Positions 30,592 to 39,353 of a stretch of 39,829 nt of DNA are shown in pieces. The DNA is from a virus: positions 1 through 39,829 of IMG/VR virus record IMGVR_UViG_3300032296_001283, one strand, 5' to 3'. The notes beneath the pieces are model-generated. The model was not told where the DNA came from. It did no database searches and saw only the letters and a program-made list of their open reading frames with translations. The position numbers and the translations under genes are program-made. Each line of letters opens with the position of its first letter. The stretch's first letter is position 1.

Positions 30592-31439
30592 TGTTTGCTA
30601 AATCATTAATTACTTTAGGCCAGATTCAAACCGCCTCAATAAACGCAATGGTTATTGCGGGTGGAGGTGGAGGTGGGTTTGATGGCGGAGGAGGTGGCGC
30701 AGGAGGTGTGTTCACGGAAAGTAATTTCACTGTTCCAGCTAATATTCCAATAGAGGTAACTGTTGGCGCTGGAGGCGGGCCTTGTGGTTTTGGTCAAGGC
30801 TCAGGAGTTAGCGGTTCATCTTCTTCTTTTTTTCAAATTTCAACAAGCGGCGGTGGTGGCGGTGGGTCAAATGGCTGGGGAGTTGCACTATCTGGAGGCA
30901 GTGGTGGTGGTGGGCCGACCAGCGCTGATTTTCCTAATGGCGGCTTTGGAAATGTTCCTGCATTAACTCCAGTGCAAGGATATAATGGCGGAACTGGATT
31001 TATTGGAGGTGGCGCAGGAGGTGGAGGAGGCGCGGGAGCAGTGGGAGTAAATGGAGCATCAACGGCAGCAGGCGCAGGCGGCGCAGGCCGATCTGTGACA
31101 GTTGCAGGCACTCCAACAACCTATGCCGGAGGAGGAGGAGGAGTGATGATTAATTCAAGTGCAGGTGGAGCAGGTGGAACTGGAGGCGGTGGAGCCGGGG
31201 CAAGAAGCACAAATCTAATTGCAGGAAACGGCACAGTTAACACAGGCAGTGGTGGCGGTGGAGGTTATAATGGACCTAATGATGTTTCAGGTTCAGGGGG
31301 ATCAGGAATTGTAAAAATTTGGTACGCAGGCACAACATCGCGTGCAACCATTACTGGAACTGGCAATACCACTACAACTGTTTCATCAAATACAGTGCAC
31401 ACATTTATCACCTCTGGCACAATCGCATTTACTTCGTAG
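30591..31439 (+). CDS. Glycine-rich putative adhesin 1 (282 aa)
   Basis: The protein is dominated by poly-Gly runs (VIAGGGGGG, GGGAGGGGGAGA) interrupted by short strand segments. It ends with a small beta domain (GSGIVKIWY ... VHTFITSGTIAFTS). Such Gly-rich repeats can pack as polyglycine-II sandwiches, as in the S16 phage gp38 adhesin, where variable loops contact receptors. A structural or adhesin role at the fibre tip is inferred. It overlaps the fibre stop by one base. Confidence 0.65.
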   Translation: MFAKSLITLGQIQTASINAMVIAGGGGGGFDGGGGGAGGVFTESNFTVPANIPIEVTVGAGGGPCGFGQGSGVSGSSSSFFQISTSGGGGGGSNGWGVALSGGSGGGGPTSADFPNGGFGNVPALTPVQGYNGGTGFIGGGAGGGGGAGAVGVNGASTAAGAGGAGRSVTVAGTPTTYAGGGGGVMINSSAGGAGGTGGGGAGARSTNLIAGNGTVNTGSGGGGGYNGPNDVSGSGGSGIVKIWYAGTTSRATITGTGNTTTTVSSNTVHTFITSGTIAFTS

Positions 31440-31479
31440 CTAGTATTGTTAAGCTTATTTTTGCAGCTCAAATAAAGTT

Positions 31480-34400
31480 ATGGCAGACATCAAGATCTCA
31501 CAACTTCCTGTAGCAAGCATTGTTAATGACAATGACATTGTTGTCTTAAACCAAGCAGGCGACACCAAGACTGCTGCGAAGAGCCTTATCGTTGCTGGAC
31601 TGGCTACAACGGATCAAATATCCGGGCTTACAGATAGCGCACAAGTCGAAGCCCTCGCTTCCGCGCAAATCGCTGCTATTACGCCTGCGTCTATTGGAGC
31701 TGTAGCAACCAGTGATGTCATTGCTATCAGCAAAGGTGGAACTGGAGCGACAGACGCTGTTAGTGCGCTGACCAACCTTGGCGGCATTACTTCCGCACAG
31801 GTTCCTGCGTTTGATACGCAACAGCTAAACGCTTATGTGCTCAAGTCTGGCTCGACAATGGAAGGTCGCCTCATCATGGCGGCAACCACAGATCAACCAA
31901 AAGCCAACATTGGCAGTGCTTTGCCTAGTGCTACAGTAAACTCGACTATTGGCGGCGACCTTTGGATTAGCAATCAAAGCAAACTTACATTTTCTCCAAC
32001 CACAGGAACTGCTGTGGCTGTTGCTGGGCTTACTCAGTCCAACCAATTTAATCAGCAGCAAACTATTGGCGCTGGCACAGCGGTAACCTCGCTTGTGGTT
32101 AGCCCAAGCAGTACGGGTCGAGCTGCTACGTTTGCGGCAAACAGCACTGTTCCTGCTGTTGCAATTACACAGAGCGGCACAGGCGCGGCGTTGTCTGTGG
32201 ATAGCAAGGGAATCTTGTTCTACGACAACACGACTCAGTCTGGAGCAACTCGTCATTACGCAGTAGATTTAGCTGCCACATCAAATCAAAGCGGGACTCC
32301 CAACATAGGAGTTACACCAAACACGTTTACTTACTCTACTTTTGGTAGCGTGCAAGTTGATCTTGTTTCGATTTCTGTTGGCACCCTTTTGCTTTTTACT
32401 GCACAAGCTGATCCAAAGCAGAATGGGCCTTGGATTGCAACTCAGGCAAATGTTTCTGGAGTATCTGGTTTTGTTTTAACTCGCCCTACTTGGTTTAGTG
32501 GAACAATTGGACAGGCAGTCACAATCAGTGTTGGTCAAGGTAACACAAGGTCTGGATACATTTACACCTGCGGGAAAGCCACAAACGGGCCAATTGCTGT
32601 TGGATCTAGTGATATCGCTGTCTCAGTTGTTAACTACAACCAGAACGCACTTACTACCGCACAGATCACTGGGTTTGCCACAACCGCTCAACTTGGCGGA
32701 TACGCGACCACTTCACAGCTTTCCGGCATTGCCACAACAGCACAACTTTCAGGGTTTGCGACAACGACGCAACTTGGAGGCTACGCAACCACAACGCAGA
32801 TTAGCACGCTTCAGCCTGCGCTGACATCTGCCGCGCCCCTTGCGCTTTCACAAGGAGGAACCGGGGCAACGACCGCTGTCGCTGCGTTGTCTAATCTCGG
32901 AGCACTGTCTGCTACGGCTGCTGCTGGCGGAGATCTGTCTGGCAACTATCCCAACCCAACGGTAGCAAAGATTCAGGGACAGGCTGTATCATCTGCGTCT
33001 CCGTCAACCGGGCAAGTGTTAACTTGGAATGGAACAACGTGGGTTGCTACGGCTCCAGCAGCAGGGGGATCTGGCGGCGGCGGGGTGTTGTTTTATTTTA
33101 ATAATGCAACTGGAGGTGGAACTATTCCAGCAGGAGCCAAGGAACTTGGTCGTGTTGCTGAAATTAGTCAATCCACCATCACAAGTGGAACGCTTACAAG
33201 TGGAGTTTGGACGCCAATTGCAGGATTTGTTTCTGACAACGATCCTCTTGATCCCAATCTTGAGTTTCTTCCTGCTGGCATTTTTGATTTTAATGTCTGG
33301 TGCACTAGCACGGCAAACATAAATGCCCCAACATTACTAAGGGCAGTTGTATATCGGTGGACTGGCTCTGCATCAATACAAGTTGGAAATCCGTCTGGAA
33401 GCGCAGTGGTAACAAATGGGGCAACAAGCACGCAAACTGCTATTTCGATGGTAATTCCGCAAACAGACATCGACCCGAGTGATCGTCTGTATATTGTGTT
33501 GGAGGCGCAAGCATCTGGATCTGGGCATCAAGTTAGCATTGACCTTGGCAACAACACGCCTTCGCATGTCCACACGACGATCCCATCAGTTGGCGGCACG
33601 GGCGTAGTTAAGGTCATCAACGGTGTTCCGCAAAACCCGGCTTCGTTCATCATTGACGCTGATATCGCTACTAACGCAGCTATTGCGCTTAGCAAAGTAC
33701 AAATGTCTCAAGTCAGCGTGTCTGCGGGTGCAGGACTGACTGGTGGTGGAAATCTTTCAACTAGCCGCACTCTCGCACTGCAAACCACTGGGATCGCTGC
33801 TATTACTGGTGCAGGTTCTTCTGTGGCAGTACCCGTAATTTCGGCCAACATTTACGGTCAAATCACCGCGCTTACAACGGAAGCAATTGCTGTCGGCGGA
33901 TCTGGCACGGTAACGTCGATTACGGCTGGCACTGGCCTTACAGGTGGCACGATTACTGGAACTGGAACGATTGCGCTACAGACGGCTGGTCCGGGAGTGC
34001 TATCGAACGTAGGATCGAGTACAGCGGTGCCAGTCATTAGCGTGGACGCTTACGGGCGTATCAGTGCGCTTCAGACGGCTTCCTTGTCGCAGCTTGGCGT
34101 TGGCACAGTGACGAGCATTGCGATGACGAGCCAAGTGTCCGGTTTGTCGTTCGCTCCAACGAGCGCGATTACTGACAATGGCACGTTCAACCTGACTGGC
34201 GTGCTTGGAATCGACGGTGGCGGCACAGGGGCCACAACGGCAGTAGCAGCACTAACAAATCTTGGCGCCTTAAGCGCAACAGCAGCGGCTGGAGGAGATT
34301 TGTCTGGGAATTATCCGAGTCCAACAGTGGCAAAGATTCAAGGCAATACAGTATCTTCCACAACTCCATTAAGCGGACAGGCATTGATCTACAATGGAAC

Positions 34401-35787
34401 ACAATGGGAGCCAGCCGCAACGTCTGGAACAGGAACGGTAACCAGCGTAACCGCAGGCAACGGGTTGACTGGTGGCACTATTACTTCCAGCGGAACTATT
34501 GCACTATCAACCACAGGGCCGGGGGCAATTACAGCAGGATCTAGTTCGGCAGTGCCAGTTATTACCCTTGATCAATATGGGCGTGTTAGCTCGCTTACTA
34601 CTGCTCCAATTTCAGGTGGCGGTGGCGGTGGAACTGGCGAAGGAATGCAGTTTGCGATTGTGCGCCACAGTTCGGCAGTTACTCCAGCAAATGCAGGAGC
34701 GGTTAACATAAGTGCCTGGGGAGTAAACGCAACAACAATTAACTTTTCTGCTACACCATCGTTTACGTTGGTTCCGGGGATGGTGCTTAGTGTTGCCGGA
34801 TTAAACACAATTGCAATTAGAACTGTAAATAGTCCTACGCAAGTTGTTTTAGCAAGCGGAGCTACAGCGGCAGGATCTTCCCAAAGTAATGTTAATGTTC
34901 AAAACACAACCACAACTACATTTACAGTTACTGTTGGAGCACTTCCAACTTATGACGGAAGAACCTTGCAGCAGAATGATGTAGTTTTTCTTACAGGACA
35001 AGCGGCAACAGCGCAAAATGGTCCATGGATTGTAACTACGCTTGGAGCAGCTGGAGTTTCAGCAGTATTTACTCGTCCTTCTTGGTTTACTGGAACATTG
35101 TCTGGGCCAAAACAAGTAGGCATTCAGGGTGGAACAGTTGGTTTTGGGTTTACTTTCAGTATTGCAGGAAATATACCATCAAACACTTCATATCTTGTTG
35201 GTGTTGATCCACTGCTTGCACTTGCTGTGGCGCAAAGAGCCAGCTTTGCTCTTACAGGCGCAGCTAACACATTTACACAAAAGCAAACATTTGCAGCAAA
35301 CTCAACAACGGTTAATCCGTTTAGCTTTTCGACAGCCAGTCAGGCGCTATTGACCGCTGCCACACTTGGCGCTGTTGAGTGGGACAACCAGCAGATGTAT
35401 GTTACCAGCTCAACGACTGCTGCTGGAACAGCGCGAAATCCGATTGCGACATCAATGGTGCCCATTAACAATCAGACTGGCACAACTGTAAGCTACACAC
35501 TTACACACATTAATAGCGGATCAGATGCTGGAAAATTAATTGTTGTAAACAGTACGAATCCAGCCACAATTACAATTCCACTTGAAGCAAGCCCAAATTC
35601 AAACTTTCCAATAGGAACGCAAATTCTTGTAATGCAACTTGGCCTTGGTCAAGTGACCATTTCTCCAACTGCTCCAGTTGCGTTAAACGGAAGAAATGGA
35701 TTAAAAACATTTGCAATTTACTCTATTATTTCATTGATTAAAATTGCCTCAGATTCTTGGATAGTTGCAGGAGACGCTACTGTATGA
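31480..35787 (+). CDS. Long tail fibre (1435 aa)
   Basis: The N-terminal domain (MADIKISQLPVASIVNDNDI) matches fibre 1. The shaft contains TTAQLGGYATTSQLSG-type tandem repeats (~390-435). A duplicated module runs GGTGATTAVAAL(S/T)NLGALSA then GGDLSGNYPxPTVAKIQG, at ~462-510 and ~910-960. Two related segments contain QNGPWIxT ... RPxWFxGT (~310-345 and ~1175-1210). The C-terminal ~150 residues are strand-rich (VINLTxTSGTTVSYTL-like). The duplications indicate growth by internal recombination. It follows the 40-nt gap after adhesin 1 and overlaps adhesin 2 by 4 nt. Confidence 0.8.
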   Translation: MADIKISQLPVASIVNDNDIVVLNQAGDTKTAAKSLIVAGLATTDQISGLTDSAQVEALASAQIAAITPASIGAVATSDVIAISKGGTGATDAVSALTNLGGITSAQVPAFDTQQLNAYVLKSGSTMEGRLIMAATTDQPKANIGSALPSATVNSTIGGDLWISNQSKLTFSPTTGTAVAVAGLTQSNQFNQQQTIGAGTAVTSLVVSPSSTGRAATFAANSTVPAVAITQSGTGAALSVDSKGILFYDNTTQSGATRHYAVDLAATSNQSGTPNIGVTPNTFTYSTFGSVQVDLVSISVGTLLLFTAQADPKQNGPWIATQANVSGVSGFVLTRPTWFSGTIGQAVTISVGQGNTRSGYIYTCGKATNGPIAVGSSDIAVSVVNYNQNALTTAQITGFATTAQLGGYATTSQLSGIATTAQLSGFATTTQLGGYATTTQISTLQPALTSAAPLALSQGGTGATTAVAALSNLGALSATAAAGGDLSGNYPNPTVAKIQGQAVSSASPSTGQVLTWNGTTWVATAPAAGGSGGGGVLFYFNNATGGGTIPAGAKELGRVAEISQSTITSGTLTSGVWTPIAGFVSDNDPLDPNLEFLPAGIFDFNVWCTSTANINAPTLLRAVVYRWTGSASIQVGNPSGSAVVTNGATSTQTAISMVIPQTDIDPSDRLYIVLEAQASGSGHQVSIDLGNNTPSHVHTTIPSVGGTGVVKVINGVPQNPASFIIDADIATNAAIALSKVQMSQVSVSAGAGLTGGGNLSTSRTLALQTTGIAAITGAGSSVAVPVISANIYGQITALTTEAIAVGGSGTVTSITAGTGLTGGTITGTGTIALQTAGPGVLSNVGSSTAVPVISVDAYGRISALQTASLSQLGVGTVTSIAMTSQVSGLSFAPTSAITDNGTFNLTGVLGIDGGGTGATTAVAALTNLGALSATAAAGGDLSGNYPSPTVAKIQGNTVSSTTPLSGQALIYNGTQWEPAATSGTGTVTSVTAGNGLTGGTITSSGTIALSTTGPGAITAGSSSAVPVITLDQYGRVSSLTTAPISGGGGGGTGEGMQFAIVRHSSAVTPANAGAVNISAWGVNATTINFSATPSFTLVPGMVLSVAGLNTIAIRTVNSPTQVVLASGATAAGSSQSNVNVQNTTTTTFTVTVGALPTYDGRTLQQNDVVFLTGQAATAQNGPWIVTTLGAAGVSAVFTRPSWFTGTLSGPKQVGIQGGTVGFGFTFSIAGNIPSNTSYLVGVDPLLALAVAQRASFALTGAANTFTQKQTFAANSTTVNPFSFSTASQALLTAATLGAVEWDNQQMYVTSSTTAAGTARNPIATSMVPINNQTGTTVSYTLTHINSGSDAGKLIVVNSTNPATITIPLEASPNSNFPIGTQILVMQLGLGQVTISPTAPVALNGRNGLKTFAIYSIISLIKIASDSWIVAGDATV

Positions 35788-36584
35788 TTGCGTATTTAGG
35801 AACATTAAGAAATGGATCAACGGCTCCGCCTCCGCCAGATCCAACAAATATTACGTTTAGTTCTGTGATAGTTGCTGGCGGAGGAGGCGGTGGTGGAGAT
35901 TGGGGAACTTCCGGCGGAGGAGGTGCAGGTGGAGTATTGCTTTTAAGCGACATTATTACACAAAATGGCTTTATTAATACTGTATATATAGGCGCTGGAG
36001 GCCGTGTTGGATCAAGGTTTCAAGCGGGGGTAAATGGAGTAAATTCACAACTTTTACTTTCTGGAAATACATATTCCTCAGTTGGAGGAGGCCGTGGTGG
36101 CGGAAATGGAGACAGTGAGGCAACTACCGTAGCTTCTAATGGTGGATCTGGTGGCGGACAGTCTTTTAATTCAGGTGGTTCTACAAGTCGCCCTAATACC
36201 GCTGGAGGTTTAGGAACACTAAATCAAGGCAACAATGGAGGAGCAACATCGTCAGTAGCTAATACGGCTGGTGGCGGAGGTGGATATAGCACAGCGGGGC
36301 AAGATGCAACTACAACTCAAAATGGAATAGGCGGAAGCGGATATTTGTCAATTATATCAAAAACATATTCAACTGGAGGAAATGGAGGAAGTGGAATAAA
36401 CGGAAATCCAAACACAGGAAATGGTGGCGCGGCAGTAAGAACTGGAGGATCTGGAGCAGTTTTAATTTACGTTCCTATTGGTAAAACATTTAATTTAATA
36501 TCTGGAACAGTCGTGACGTATTCGGTTGCAGGATATGATTCAATAAAAGAGTTTGTGACGTCTGGACAGTTTTCACTTTCTTAA
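35784..36584 (+). CDS. Glycine-rich putative adhesin 2 (266 aa)
   Basis: From ATG 35784 (ATGA overlap with the fibre stop) the product is MIAYLGTLRNGSTAPPPPD followed by VIVAGGGGGGGDWG, further Gly-rich repeats, and a C-terminal GSGAVLIYVP ... IKEFVTSGQFSLS. The order of segments parallels adhesin 1, so the two are probably paralogues flanking the long fibre. Receptor binding or capping of the fibre is inferred. Confidence 0.65.
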   Translation: MIAYLGTLRNGSTAPPPPDPTNITFSSVIVAGGGGGGGDWGTSGGGGAGGVLLLSDIITQNGFINTVYIGAGGRVGSRFQAGVNGVNSQLLLSGNTYSSVGGGRGGGNGDSEATTVASNGGSGGGQSFNSGGSTSRPNTAGGLGTLNQGNNGGATSSVANTAGGGGGYSTAGQDATTTQNGIGGSGYLSIISKTYSTGGNGGSGINGNPNTGNGGAAVRTGGSGAVLIYVPIGKTFNLISGTVVTYSVAGYDSIKEFVTSGQFSLS

Positions 36585-36587
36585 TCT

Positions 36588-36920
36588 ATGGCACACTTTG
36601 CTGAAATCATCGACGGTGTAGTGCAACGAGTTATCGTTGCGGAACAAGACTTTATTGACTCTATTCCCGGTCAATGGGTTCAGACCAGCTACAACACACA
36701 CGCTGGGCAACATCCAGAAGGACGTCCTTTACGAAAGAACTACGCTGGAATTGGAAGCATTTATGATAGCGTCAGGGATGCTTTTTATTCTCCGCAACCG
36801 TACCCATCTTGGGTGCTAGACGAGGAAACATGCGAGTGGCAACCTCCTGTGCCTTATCCAACTGATGGCGGTAGATATACTTGGAGTGAGGAGTCTTTGT
36901 CTTGGGTTGTTATCCCTTAA
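36588..36920 (+). CDS. Conserved fibre-region protein (110 aa)
   Basis: MAHFAEIIDGVVQRVIVAEQ... WVQTSYNTHAG... LRKNYAGIGSIYD ... YPSWVLDEETCEWQPPVPYP matches a small protein widely found beside fibre genes in cyanophages and other environmental phages. It is thought to be a minor virion or fibre-associated protein; function is not established. Confidence 0.8.
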   Translation: MAHFAEIIDGVVQRVIVAEQDFIDSIPGQWVQTSYNTHAGQHPEGRPLRKNYAGIGSIYDSVRDAFYSPQPYPSWVLDEETCEWQPPVPYPTDGGRYTWSEESLSWVVIP

Positions 36921-36923
36921 TTT

Positions 36924-37184
36924 ATGCCAAGAAAATCCGTATCCCTAGCAGTTGGCCGAGGTGAAAAACTTCCCGTGTCTAAAGGCGCAGGACTTACAGC
37001 CAAAGGTCGAGCCAAATACAACAGGGCCACAGGCAGCAACCTAAAGGCTCCTGCACCTAATCCAAAGACAAAAGCTGAAGCTGGCCGCAAGAAGAGCTTC
37101 TGTGCTAGAATGGCTGGTGTCGTAGCCAAGGCTAAAGGCCCGGCAGAACGGGCTAGAGCAAGCATGAGACGCTGGAAGTGTTAA
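36924..37184 (+). CDS. Small basic conserved protein, DUF6321-like (86 aa)
   Basis: The product contains GLTAKGRAKYNRATGSNLKA, a Pro/Lys-rich linker and RKKSFCARMAGV, ending ARASMRRWKC. That combination is a recurrent, highly conserved pattern of unknown function in phage genomes (I recall it as DUF6321). Strong basicity suggests DNA or capsid-interior contact. No Shine-Dalgarno precedes the ATG. Confidence 0.75.
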   Translation: MPRKSVSLAVGRGEKLPVSKGAGLTAKGRAKYNRATGSNLKAPAPNPKTKAEAGRKKSFCARMAGVVAKAKGPAERARASMRRWKC

Positions 37185-37188
37185 TCCT

Positions 37189-37404
37189 ATGAAATACCTA
37201 CTAGAACGGCTCAAAGAGCCATCCACATGGCGCGGTTTGTTTGCTGTACTCACAGCAGTTGGCCTAAAGTTGCACCCAGAGATGCAGGAGGCTATCTTGA
37301 CAACTGGGTTGGCATTAATCGGCATGATCAACGTCTTCCGAAAGGAATCAAATGATACCAAACCTGCTGCAAATAGTACGCCTGTGGTTGGAGATCAAGG
37401 CTAA
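37189..37404 (+). CDS. Small membrane protein, holin candidate (71 aa)
   Basis: MKYLLERLKEPSTWRGLFAV... has one or two hydrophobic segments (~15-27 and ~34-48) and a polar C-terminus. The start KEPSTWRGL is common in small phage holins of the one/two-helix class. It opens the lysis group. The 3' end overlaps the next frame by 53 nt. Confidence 0.65.
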   Translation: MKYLLERLKEPSTWRGLFAVLTAVGLKLHPEMQEAILTTGLALIGMINVFRKESNDTKPAANSTPVVGDQG

Positions 37405-37573
37405 ACGGGCTTCATGGGAGTTGGAACGTGACATAGCCAAGTACTGCGATGATGTCGAAACTCAGATCCTTGAAGCTAGGGCCAGTGGCCGTGATGCTTT
37501 GGCTGACAGGTTGCGTCACCAATTCACGCGATCAAGCAAGATACTTGTATCCTCCCAGCAAGGAAATCCTTGA
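37352..37573 (+). CDS. Helical protein overlapping the lipoprotein gene, possible i-spanin partner
   Basis: MIPNLLQIVRLWLEIKAKRA... is helical and charged. It has a weak hydrophobic start (residues ~3-14) too short for a standard transmembrane helix. Its frame overlaps the Rz1-like lipoprotein gene by 125 nt, the geometry of Rz/Rz1 pairs. It may be a degenerate or unusual inner-membrane spanin partner, or unrelated. Confidence 0.45.
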   Translation: MIPNLLQIVRLWLEIKAKRASWELERDIAKYCDDVETQILEARASGRDALADRLRHQFTRSSKILVSSQQGNP

Positions 37574-37700
37574 GCTTCAGGCAGGACAAACGTACACTGC
37601 CGAGGTGGCGCAGAAATGGCATTCAGACTCCCGATACCAGCGACTTGAGTTGGATTTACTGAATGCTGTGTCCGCCGTAAAGCAGGCACAACACCGATGA
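37449..37700 (+). CDS. Rz1-like outer-membrane lipoprotein (o-spanin candidate)
   Basis: Residues 1-21 form a basic-hydrophobic signal (MMSKLRSLKLGPVAVMLWLT), and the lipobox LTGC has the modified Cys at 22. The mature part (~61 residues) is polar and helical. A small lipoprotein embedded out of frame in a lysis cassette is the hallmark of Rz1. Together with an inner-membrane partner it would fuse the outer and inner membranes at lysis, which implies a Gram-negative host. Confidence 0.7.
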   Translation: MMSKLRSLKLGPVAVMLWLTGCVTNSRDQARYLYPPSKEILELQAGQTYTAEVAQKWHSDSRYQRLELDLLNAVSAVKQAQHR

Positions 37701-38014
37701 ATCTTAAAGATGCTGGTATTGATATTGGTCTTGCTATTGCTGGCCTCTTCGGGGCGATCTTAATGTCGTCTAAGCAGGCAGGACAGAACATTGGACGTAC
37801 CGTTGCATCGTTGATCGGAGGGGCTGCTAGCGCAAACTATGTGACTCCACTTATCTTGAAAATCGCACACTTGGACGGTGAACCTCAGTATGGGTATGCC
37901 GCCGGGTTTCTTCTTGGGTTCTGTGGTTTGCGAGCCGTAGAAAACTTGTCTGAAAAACTTTTAGCCAGCCATGACGTTAAGCCCCTTAGTTCTATTAAAC
38001 GCCCTCGCAAATAG
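37697..38014 (+). CDS. Membrane protein in the lysis cassette (105 aa)
   Basis: MNLKDAGIDIGLAIAGLFGA... has hydrophobic segments at ~9-23, ~34-47 and ~67-80, with conserved-looking AANYVTP-like and YGYAAGFLLGFCGLR parts. This resembles multi-pass phage holin-like proteins. ATGA overlap upstream, 44-nt overlap downstream. Confidence 0.6.
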   Translation: MNLKDAGIDIGLAIAGLFGAILMSSKQAGQNIGRTVASLIGGAASANYVTPLILKIAHLDGEPQYGYAAGFLLGFCGLRAVENLSEKLLASHDVKPLSSIKRPRK

Positions 38015-38327
38015 CGTTCTGGCTATAAGCGCAATCCATCTGTGGCTGAAGGTATTCGGTCACGAAGATAGTGCTATTTACAAGCATAAGTACGCTGCTC
38101 ATCTTTGCAAACTTGCAACTACAGTAACGATTTGCGGAAGCGTAGCTAACATCTTTGCACATCAAGAACCTCCAGTCACAGAGTTCATCCTGAATATTGG
38201 GGTGGCCTGCAACTATGTGTGGCTATCTTGGTTTTCAACAGTTTCCGATCCAGTTAAGCCTGAGCCAAAGAAACCATTAACTCCCAAATCCAATGGAAAG
38301 CCCAAGCGAAATGTTCGACGATCTTAA
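37971..38327 (+). CDS. Membrane protein in the lysis cassette (118 aa)
   Basis: MTLSPLVLLNALANSVLAIS... has three predicted helices (~4-24, ~45-62, ~72-88) and a Lys/Pro-rich cytoplasmic-type tail. Function could be holin, antiholin or host-membrane interaction; its neighbours argue for a lysis role. Confidence 0.6.
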   Translation: MTLSPLVLLNALANSVLAISAIHLWLKVFGHEDSAIYKHKYAAHLCKLATTVTICGSVANIFAHQEPPVTEFILNIGVACNYVWLSWFSTVSDPVKPEPKKPLTPKSNGKPKRNVRRS

Positions 38328-38469
38328 GGAGATTGGATCAGTTTTAGGTGTAAACGTAGCCGCGCTTGCGTTGTCTTTGTCTGAAGTTGAGCAGACAGTT
38401 CGCGTGATTAGCGGGGTGCTGGCAATCATCTACACGACTGCAAAGCTGTATAAGACACTATGGAAATGA
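38293..38469 (+). CDS. Small holin-like membrane protein (58 aa)
   Basis: From ATG 38293: MESPSEMFDDLKEIGSVLGV..., with a hydrophobic stretch at ~14-29 and a probable transmembrane helix at ~36-50, ending in a basic tail (KLYKTLWK). Acidic start and basic end suit a class-II/III-like holin. It fills the gap between neighbours, overlaps the upstream gene by 35 nt and overlaps the lysozyme start (ATG 38460 or 38466). Confidence 0.65.
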   Translation: MESPSEMFDDLKEIGSVLGVNVAALALSLSEVEQTVRVISGVLAIIYTTAKLYKTLWK

Positions 38470-39065
38470 ACCTTTCTGAAAAGGGACTAAAGTTTATCGT
38501 CGATCAGGAGACTGGTGGACGCGCCTACTATGAAAAGATGCTCAAATACCCCACATGGCCCGGAGTTGAGTCAGGGGTCACTATTGGCGTTGGCTGGGAT
38601 TGCGGCTACAACACTGTTAGTCAGCTCTGTAGCGATTGGGGTACACTGCTTGATGAGGAGGCTATTGAACCGCTAAAGGAGTGCTGTGGACTCAAGGGGC
38701 GTGCTGCTATGGCCTTGTTGCCAACCGTCAAAGACATCGAGATTCCTTGGGAGGCTGCTGTTGAGGTGTTCAATAAACATACAGTTCCTCGGTTCTATCT
38801 GATGATGCTTCGGACTTACCCGCAAGCTGAGTATCTGCATCCCGACGCTGCTTCTGCACTTTTGAGCCTTATCTTCAACCGTGGAGGATCGCTTAACGGT
38901 GAGCGCAGGATCGAGATGTCAGACATCAAAGCATGTTTGATCAACAAGGAGTACTCTGATATACCTGACTTGTTCCGCAAAATGAAGCGTCTGTGGCCTG
39001 ACACGGCAGGGTTACGGAAACGTAGAGACGCAGAAGCCGCACTATTTGAACAAGCATATGCTTAA
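38460..39065 (+). CDS. Endolysin, lysozyme (GH24-like)
   Basis: The 201-residue product has QETGGRAYYEK with a candidate catalytic Glu17, GVTIGVGWDCGYNT (39-52) with Asp47 and Thr52 completing a Glu-Asp-Thr-like set, ALLSLIFNRGG (substrate cleft), and GLRKRRDAEAALF near the C-terminus, as in T4-type lysozymes. It should cleave the glycan strands of peptidoglycan. There is no signal peptide, so a holin is needed for release. ATG 38460 is used; 38466 is also possible. Confidence 0.85.
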   Translation: MEMNLSEKGLKFIVDQETGGRAYYEKMLKYPTWPGVESGVTIGVGWDCGYNTVSQLCSDWGTLLDEEAIEPLKECCGLKGRAAMALLPTVKDIEIPWEAAVEVFNKHTVPRFYLMMLRTYPQAEYLHPDAASALLSLIFNRGGSLNGERRIEMSDIKACLINKEYSDIPDLFRKMKRLWPDTAGLRKRRDAEAALFEQAYA

Positions 39066-39351
39066 ATCGACCAAATCCCTAATGATGATCCTTAACGGGC
39101 CAAGCAATGGCCGTGAGCGTTATTGTCCTGAATGCACTTCTCCAATGGAAGAAGATGGTTGTTGTTCTGCGTGCGGGTATGGCGAGGAAGAGGACGAGGA
39201 AGAGGAGGGTATGGAATCTGAACGTGTTGCAGAGCTTCGCGACGATCTTCAGCGGATTGTAGACAAGATGAGCAAGTACTGTGAGCCAGAGGCAGAAGAA
39301 GAACAAGAATACATGCTTCCGCTTCCTACTGTCTATTCTGTCAAAAAGTAA
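39058..39351 (+). CDS. Acidic zinc-ribbon protein (97 aa)
   Basis: From ATG 39058 the product has YCPECTSPMEEDGCCSACGY (paired CxxC, zinc-ribbon-like), followed by an Asp/Glu-rich stretch (GEEEDEEEEG) and a helical end. Starts 8 nt inside the endolysin. Its function is unknown; the acidic tail may mimic nucleic acid or bind a basic partner. Confidence 0.65.
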   Translation: MLKSTKSLMMILNGPSNGRERYCPECTSPMEEDGCCSACGYGEEEDEEEEGMESERVAELRDDLQRIVDKMSKYCEPEAEEEQEYMLPLPTVYSVKK

Positions 39352-39353
39352 AT

